Below, in pieces: positions 58,761 through 64,000 of a DNA stretch of 64,000 nt. The notes under the pieces were generated by a model that ran no database searches, had not been told where the DNA came from, and worked only from the letters and a program-made list of their open reading frames with translations. The DNA lies in assembly GCF_017303295.1 (NCBI RefSeq), contig NZ_JAFKOK010000003.1, positions 124,001 through 188,000 of the forward strand, given 5' to 3'. Position 1 is the first letter of the stretch. Every line of letters begins with the position of its first letter. The position numbers were made by a program, and so were the translations under genes. This DNA is from Rhodobacter sp. NTK016B (GTDB lineage: Bacteria > Pseudomonadota > Alphaproteobacteria > Rhodobacterales > Rhodobacteraceae).

Positions 58761-60992
58761 TCAGCTCCGGCAGGTGCGTCCGGCATCGCTTGGCGCTGCT
58801 CCGCCGATCCCCAGAAGCTCGACACGCATGTCGAACCGGGTCGAGGCCGAGGGGTTCGTCGCGGTCACGAAACGGCGTGCCATGGTCAGCTCGAAGGACA
58901 GGCATTCATTGACGAAGGCAAAGCCCGCGCGCGCGGTCGCGAACAGGTTCTGGCCGATGTCGTAATCCCAGCCCAGCGTCGTCGACCAGCCATTGCCGAA
59001 GCGCTGGCCGATATCGACCGACCATTCCGACAGATCGACGGCGCGGTCCTCGAACCGGCTGGCGGGGACATACAGATAGGTGGTCGACAGATCGGTACGC
59101 CCGCGCGTCCATGACAGGTTCGTCTCGCCGCGCGACAGGTTGCGCGTTTCGGGGTCGATCGCCATGCGCATGGTAAAGGCGTAGCCATCGGTGTGGCTGA
59201 CCCGGCCCGCCAGCAGCCAGTCCGAGGTCGCGCCGCCCAGCGGTTGCCTGTTGGCGGGATGGTAGCCTGCCAGTGGCGCGCTGCGCCAGATCCGGCCGAT
59301 CAGCGCTTCGGTCGACCAGCCGTTTGCGGGATCGTGACGCGCCCAGCGAAGGCCCGCATTCACGCGGCTGCCGTCATCGGGCGCATCAGTGCCCACATAG
59401 CGCTGGAAAGCGAACAGGTTGCCGGCATCGAGCTCGGGCATCGTGTGGTCGTCATTGGGCAGCCTTGCGCCCGAGCGCTGCGATCCGATCACCTGCACGA
59501 CCGGCTCGATCACGTGCCGCGCGCCCCCGGAATCGACACGCATCCACGGCCAGCGCAGCTCGACCATCGCTTGCGCGACGCCGCGAGTGACAGGATCGAC
59601 ATAGCGCAGGTCGTCGTCGATGCGCACATGATCGACGCGGCCGTTCAGCGCAGCCGTGGCCAAAAGCCCGCCGGGCAGCACGCCGCTGCGCCGCCAGCCC
59701 AGTTCCACATGCGCCCGCGCCACATCGCGCCCGGCGCGTCCGTCCAGCGTCGAGGCCCGCTCGAAACCGCGCGCGCCATAGGACAGCGCCAGATCCCCGC
59801 CGCCGATCGTATAGTGATGCTCGCTCTCGGCCTGAAGCGCGACATTGGGCTGCTGGGCGTTGATGTCGCCTGCGCGCAGCGAATAAAAGCCCAGGGCGCG
59901 GATGCGCTGCGCCTCGTTGCGGCGGATACGCTCGAGCGTCACGTGGCCGTGCAGCCGCGCATCGTCGGTGATGCCGTAGGTTTCCAGATAGGTCCGGTCG
60001 GCTGCGGCCAGCACATCGGCGCTCAGCACCCAGTCGTTTTGCAGATGGAACAGCGCGCGGACATAGCCGTAGCCGCGCAGATCCGCCGCCGTTAGGTCAT
60101 CGCGCGAAACCTGCCCGCCGATTTCGATCCCGCCACGCCGCGTCGCGCGCCGCCAGCGAAACCCGAGCGAAACCGTCCCCTCGGACGAAACGCGCGGCGT
60201 CAGCGTCAGATCCTGACGCTCGCCTAGCGGGATAAAATAGGGAATCCCGGCGGAAAAGCCCAGATCGCTGTCCATCGAGAATTCGGGCCGCAGGAAGCCA
60301 CGCAGCCGGTTGGTGCCGGGCGCGGGTAGCACGAGGCGGGGCAGGTAAAAGACCGGCATCCCGGCGATGCGGAACTGCGCATGGTCGAAAGCCAGACGCC
60401 CGCCCGGTTCGTCATGGGTGACACGCTCGGCGCGGATCTCCCATAGCGGTGTCGGGTTGGTCGCGCAGACCGGGCAGCTCGAGGCCAGTACCTGATCCAT
60501 CTGGCTGACGCGGTTGGTGCCGCGCTCGATCCGGGCGGCCGAAATCTGCAACTGCTGGTCCAGCACCAACCGCGCGCTGGTCACGATCCCCGCCTGCAGC
60601 GACGGCGCCAGCTCGGCGGCATCGGCCAGAAGCACGGTGTCGGGCCCGTCCGATATCGTCAGCGGCCCGTTCAGGATCAGGGAATCGTTCGCGCGGTCAT
60701 AGCTGACGCGATCGGCGGTCATGCGGATCGAACCGTGCCAGATCTCGACCGAACCGGTGGCGATCAGCCGCCCGGACTGATCGACATAGACCTGATCGGC
60801 CATCAGCGTGGCGGGGACCTGCGCCGCGGCGGGCAGGGCGGTGGCCATCAGGGTCGCGCCGGCAGGAACCAGTGCGGTCGAGGCCAGCAGCGTCGAGCCA
60901 AGGAACGCAAAGCTCCGCAGGCCCGCTTGCATGCGGGTTGCGCGGTTGCCGATCCTGCCCCCGATCCTATTCACGGCGCGTGCAATGCGCAT
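58761..60992 (-). CDS. lptD: LPS assembly outer-membrane protein LptD
   Basis: This 743-aa protein places LPS in the outer leaflet. A signal peptide with a hydrophobic stretch to about residue 58 is followed by an OstA-type beta-jellyroll (DQSGRLIATGSVEIWHGSIRMTADR) and a long C-terminal beta-barrel (FRWRRATRRGG, LGWRRSGVLPGG). Cysteines at SSCPVCATN and near the C-terminus (NECLSFE, GRTC) may form the inter-domain disulfides. The ATG at 60992 is chosen as it lies 11 bases after the lptG stop. Confidence 0.93.
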   Translation of the reverse strand: MRIARAVNRIGGRIGNRATRMQAGLRSFAFLGSTLLASTALVPAGATLMATALPAAAQVPATLMADQVYVDQSGRLIATGSVEIWHGSIRMTADRVSYDRANDSLILNGPLTISDGPDTVLLADAAELAPSLQAGIVTSARLVLDQQLQISAARIERGTNRVSQMDQVLASSCPVCATNPTPLWEIRAERVTHDEPGGRLAFDHAQFRIAGMPVFYLPRLVLPAPGTNRLRGFLRPEFSMDSDLGFSAGIPYFIPLGERQDLTLTPRVSSEGTVSLGFRWRRATRRGGIEIGGQVSRDDLTAADLRGYGYVRALFHLQNDWVLSADVLAAADRTYLETYGITDDARLHGHVTLERIRRNEAQRIRALGFYSLRAGDINAQQPNVALQAESEHHYTIGGGDLALSYGARGFERASTLDGRAGRDVARAHVELGWRRSGVLPGGLLATAALNGRVDHVRIDDDLRYVDPVTRGVAQAMVELRWPWMRVDSGGARHVIEPVVQVIGSQRSGARLPNDDHTMPELDAGNLFAFQRYVGTDAPDDGSRVNAGLRWARHDPANGWSTEALIGRIWRSAPLAGYHPANRQPLGGATSDWLLAGRVSHTDGYAFTMRMAIDPETRNLSRGETNLSWTRGRTDLSTTYLYVPASRFEDRAVDLSEWSVDIGQRFGNGWSTTLGWDYDIGQNLFATARAGFAFVNECLSFELTMARRFVTATNPSASTRFDMRVELLGIGGAAPSDAGRTCRS

Positions 60993-61003
60993 TCTGCCAG
61001 CCA

Positions 61004-62104
61004 CTATCCGTCTTCCAAGTTCAGCAATACCCCAAGTGCCAGCAGCATGGAAGCTATCGGTGGTGTCCAGATCGCCAGCGACAACGGGATTTGCCCATTC
61101 TCCCCGAGAACTTGCGCGAAGTTGCGCAAAAAGAACAGCGCAAACCCGGCCAGCACGGTGATCAGAACGCGGCTGCCGGTGCCGCCCGCCCGGGTGTGTT
61201 TGAAACACAGCACCGCGCCCACCAGCAGCATCGCTGCCATCAGCGTCGGCAGGGCCAGTTCGGACTGGAATTGCGCCCGGTGGGTGCGCGACGACAATCC
61301 GGCCCGGTCGAGGGCGCGGATGAAGGCGGGCATCTCCCAGACCGACAGCATTCCCGCGCGGCTGACGCTTTCGCGGATCCGGTCGCCCGTCAGGTCGCTG
61401 TCGAGCTCGAGCGTCGGATAGCGGCGCGAATCCCGTTCGGGATTCTCCGCGCGCAGGTCCCAGCGCTTGGCGTCGCTCAGGATCCAGCGTCCGGGGACCA
61501 GACGGGTCTCGGCGGCTTCGATACGGATCAGCGGCACGCCGCTTTCGCGGTCGAACAACATGAAGCTGACCTCGCCAAAGCCCAGCCCGTCGGGTTCGAC
61601 ACTGCGCGCGCGGATCACGGTCTGGCCCTGCTCATCACCCTGCCGCAGCCACAAGGCCGAACCTTCGAGCGAGATCTGCGCCTGCAGATCGGGCGAGGTC
61701 AGCATTTGCAGCCGGTCCTCGTAGGTGCGGCTGGCCGCGGCGACCAGCGGGTTGAGCGCGCCCACCACGAAGACCCCGAAGAGCAAGGCTGCGATGAAGG
61801 GCTCGCGCAGCATCCGCATGGCGCTGCGCCCGGCCGAGCGGATGACGACCAGCTCGCTTGAGCGGGCAAGGCCCAAAAAGGCGGCCATCGATGACAGGAT
61901 CACCAGAAGCGGCAGGATCTGGTAGAAGGTCGAGGGCACTTTCAGCGCCGCGAGCCACAGGATCTCGGACATCGCCACGTCGCGACCACCGAAGCGGCGG
62001 ACCATCTCGACCGTCTCGAACAGCATCAGCATGCCGAAGAACACGGCGCCGATCATGCCGAAGCTCATCGCTACCCGGCGCACAAGATACCAGCCCAGCG
62101 TCAT
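61004..62104 (-). CDS. lptG: LPS export permease LptG
   Basis: This 366-aa inner-membrane protein of the YjgP/YjgQ family has three transmembrane segments at each end and a periplasmic jellyroll domain between. The start WYLVRRVAMSFGMIGAVFFGML and the following ETVEMVRRF are family patterns. With LptF and a remote LptB it forms the LPS extractor. Its start overlaps the lptF stop (ATGA). Confidence 0.94.
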   Translation of the reverse strand: MTLGWYLVRRVAMSFGMIGAVFFGMLMLFETVEMVRRFGGRDVAMSEILWLAALKVPSTFYQILPLLVILSSMAAFLGLARSSELVVIRSAGRSAMRMLREPFIAALLFGVFVVGALNPLVAAASRTYEDRLQMLTSPDLQAQISLEGSALWLRQGDEQGQTVIRARSVEPDGLGFGEVSFMLFDRESGVPLIRIEAAETRLVPGRWILSDAKRWDLRAENPERDSRRYPTLELDSDLTGDRIRESVSRAGMLSVWEMPAFIRALDRAGLSSRTHRAQFQSELALPTLMAAMLLVGAVLCFKHTRAGGTGSRVLITVLAGFALFFLRNFAQVLGENGQIPLSLAIWTPPIASMLLALGVLLNLEDG

Positions 62105-63249
62105 GATCCGGCCCGCTCGCTTCTCGGGGCGCCGATATCGCCACGCGCGCCCCGGACCCGCCGCGTGCGCGATCCCCAGGCGATCAGCGCCAGCGCCGTG
62201 GTCAGCGCGACAAAGAGCGGGGCAAGGCCCAGCCAGGCCAGCGAGGCCGAGCGCATCGCCGTACCCGCCACCGCGTTGTTGAGCATCTGCGCCACGGCCA
62301 TCAGGGCCACCGCCAGCACCACTTCCTTCCAGAAGCCCAGCCGGCTGAACCCGCCTGCGACCAACGAGCCGAAGCCGATCAGCGCCGCCGCCAGCGCGGC
62401 GAAGCCATCGATGAAGCGCGAGGCCAGTTCGAAGGCGAAACGCGCTTCGTTCGCGCCGGTCTCTCGCAGCAGGGCGGGCGTGGGAGCCATCAATTCGCGC
62501 GATGAGAGTTCCTCGACCGAGCGCCCGCCGCCCGCAGGCCCGGCGATGCTGCTCAGGTCATAGGTGAAATCGCCAAAGCCCGTGACCGACAGCCGCCCGG
62601 TCTGCGCGTCGTAAATCTGTGCCTGCCCGTCGATCATCACCAGCTTGGGGCCCGAGGCCTCGGGGACGATCAGCGCGGTGCGGGCGGTATAATCGATGCG
62701 GTTCATCTGGCTGCGCGCATCCGACAGGTAGATCCCGCGCATCGCGCCTTCGGGGGTGATTTCATTGATGAAAAAGGTGATCCCCTCGGTCGGGTGCTGG
62801 AACACGCCGTCTTGCAGCAGGCTGGCAGTCATGTTCTGCGCGATTTCCGAGCGCCGCTCGGACAGCATCGTGCGCGCCTCGGGGATCATGAAATGCATCA
62901 GCACGGCCAAGAAGGCGCTGACGATCAAGCCAAAGACCGCAATCGGCCGGGCGATGCGAAAAGGCGAGATCCCCGCGGCCGTCATCACCGTGATCTCGCT
63001 GTTCTTCAGAAGCTGCAGCGTGACATAGGTCGCGGCCACGAAAGCCGAGATCGGCAACACGGTGCGGATCAGCATCGGCAGGCTCAGCGCGGTGAATTCC
63101 AGAAACACCGACATCGGCTGCCCGTCGCTGATGAGCTGATCGAACAGCCGCACCGCGCGGTTGACCCAATAGACCGACACCAGCACCAGCGAGAAAAAGC
63201 CGAACACCCACAGAAGCTGTGCCAGGATATAGCGATCCAGCCGCGTCAC
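62101..63249 (-). CDS. lptF: LPS export permease LptF
   Basis: This 382-aa YjgP-family protein has LDRYILAQLLWVFGFFSLVLVSVYWVNRAVRLFDQ at the start and three helices at each end around a periplasmic domain. A GTG start at 63249 is preferred because GGAGG lies five bases upstream; a longer frame exists upstream without such a site. It is the first gene of the lptF-lptG-lptD-surA-pdxA operon and is divergent from pepA. Confidence 0.93.
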   Translation of the reverse strand: MTRLDRYILAQLLWVFGFFSLVLVSVYWVNRAVRLFDQLISDGQPMSVFLEFTALSLPMLIRTVLPISAFVAATYVTLQLLKNSEITVMTAAGISPFRIARPIAVFGLIVSAFLAVLMHFMIPEARTMLSERRSEIAQNMTASLLQDGVFQHPTEGITFFINEITPEGAMRGIYLSDARSQMNRIDYTARTALIVPEASGPKLVMIDGQAQIYDAQTGRLSVTGFGDFTYDLSSIAGPAGGGRSVEELSSRELMAPTPALLRETGANEARFAFELASRFIDGFAALAAALIGFGSLVAGGFSRLGFWKEVVLAVALMAVAQMLNNAVAGTAMRSASLAWLGLAPLFVALTTALALIAWGSRTRRVRGARGDIGAPRSERAGS

Positions 63250-63443
63250 GCGTCCTCCGGGGTCTGCATACGATTGCGCGCAACTTAGCCAGATCGCAGA
63301 GCCTGCGAAACCGTCAATCGGCACAGCACCGCCCGATGGCCGTTTCCTGCCTGAAAACGGGGGGAAATCGGATTGCGCACCGGACTTTCCAATCGGGCGG
63401 ACGCGGGCTAGGTTTCGCGCAACACAGATCAGGACGATTTCTC

Positions 63444-64000
63444 ATGGCCCTTCCCGACATTCAGTTCACCGCCCCCGATCCCGCCGCGATTGCTGCCCAT
63501 CCCGGCCTTGTCGCCGTTTTCGGCGATCTGGCGCTTGACCCCGAGGCGCGGCGCGTCGACCGGGTGACCAAGGGCGCGCTGACGCGGGCGCTGACCTCGG
63601 ATGCATGGGACGGCGTGGCCGAGGGCGAGGCGATGGTGCTCGCCTATCCGTCGAACATGGCCGCCAGCGCGATCCTGCTCATCAAGCTGCCGCGCCGCGC
63701 CGATGCCACGGTCCTGCGCAAGGCCGGGGCCAGCATCGGCAAGGCGCTGAAGCCCGCCGGCGCGCTGGTTCTGGCCAAGGCGGTCAAGTCCATCGCCCCG
63801 TTGGTCGAGGGCGCGGCGCTGCGGGCCTACAGCTATGCCCGCCGGGCCGAAGCCCCGAAAACGCCCGGCGCGATCAATTTCTGCGTCAACGATCCCGACC
63901 ACGCGGCGGCGGCGGCCAGCGAAGTGCTTGCCGTGGCCGATGGGGTGCATTTCACCCGCGATCTGGTCAACGATCCGGCCAATATCCTGACCACCGTGGA
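63444..64000 (+). CDS. pepA: Leucyl aminopeptidase (M17), 5' part
   Basis: The window ends inside this gene after about 185 codons. The visible part is the N-terminal domain of an M17 aminopeptidase, ending in the typical join HFTRDLVNDPANILTT that precedes the catalytic domain. The metal ligands lie beyond the window. Its position divergent from lptF is standard in proteobacteria. The ATG at 63444 is preceded by AGGA. Confidence 0.9.
   Translation, partial: MALPDIQFTAPDPAAIAAHPGLVAVFGDLALDPEARRVDRVTKGALTRALTSDAWDGVAEGEAMVLAYPSNMAASAILLIKLPRRADATVLRKAGASIGKALKPAGALVLAKAVKSIAPLVEGAALRAYSYARRAEAPKTPGAINFCVNDPDHAAAAASEVLAVADGVHFTRDLVNDPANILTTV

Overview
The window reads as chromosomal DNA of an alphaproteobacterium of the Rhodobacterales (Rhodobacter/Paracoccus-like). 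The GC content is high. Many genes overlap by ATGA or GTGA. The gene order iscR, cysteine desulfurase, sufB...sufCD...sufS is characteristic, as are hom-glpX-recJ and the divergent pair pepA / lptF-lptG-lptD-surA-pdxA. The IscR has a single cysteine, a form I recall from Rhodobacter. I saw no phage, insertion sequence, CRISPR array or rRNA operon. Three or four stretches look accessory.

Layout. 1-7.2 kb: tRNA-Ser, then a LacI regulator divergent from a five-gene sugar uptake and catabolism operon (TIM-barrel isomerase, Gfo/Idh/MocA dehydrogenase, ABC ATPase, permease, binding protein). 7.2-13.1 kb: a DUF2177 membrane protein, GntR and MarR regulators, and a divergent group of a class-I glutamine amidotransferase against a cytochrome P450 and a glutamine-synthetase-like ligase. 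13.1-26.2 kb: a complete seven-gene glycogen operon on the minus strand (glgP-glgB-glgC-glgA-glgX-malQ-pgm). 26.3-36.5 kb: an alpha/beta hydrolase divergent from the iscR-suf iron-sulfur operon, which also carries small membrane proteins, a YbjQ protein, an FkbM methyltransferase and two further membrane proteins.

36.6-45.3 kb: tRNA-Arg, a two-component system divergent from a phosphoethanolamine transferase and diacylglycerol kinase (lipid A modification), then a TetR / degenerate inositol-monophosphatase / NAD(P)-binding protein group, a WYL regulator with a VOC protein, and tRNA-Glu. 45.5-50.2 kb: hom-glpX-recJ and a small lipoprotein. 50.3-54.7 kb: a TetR regulator and three TadE/TadG-like envelope proteins, one with large predicted beta-rich extracellular regions. 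54.9-64.0 kb: ksgA, a DEDD exonuclease, pdxA, surA, lptD, lptG, lptF, and the start of a leucyl aminopeptidase gene cut by the window end.

The genes form coherent modules: ADP-glucose glycogen synthesis with its breakdown and phosphoglucomutase; Fe-S assembly behind a promoter carrying an Irr-like palindrome; PEtN transfer (which releases diacylglycerol) paired with a kinase that recycles diacylglycerol; and LPS export with its outer-membrane chaperone. The least explained parts are the P450/ligase/amidotransferase group, the degenerate IMPase pair and the TadE/G trio.
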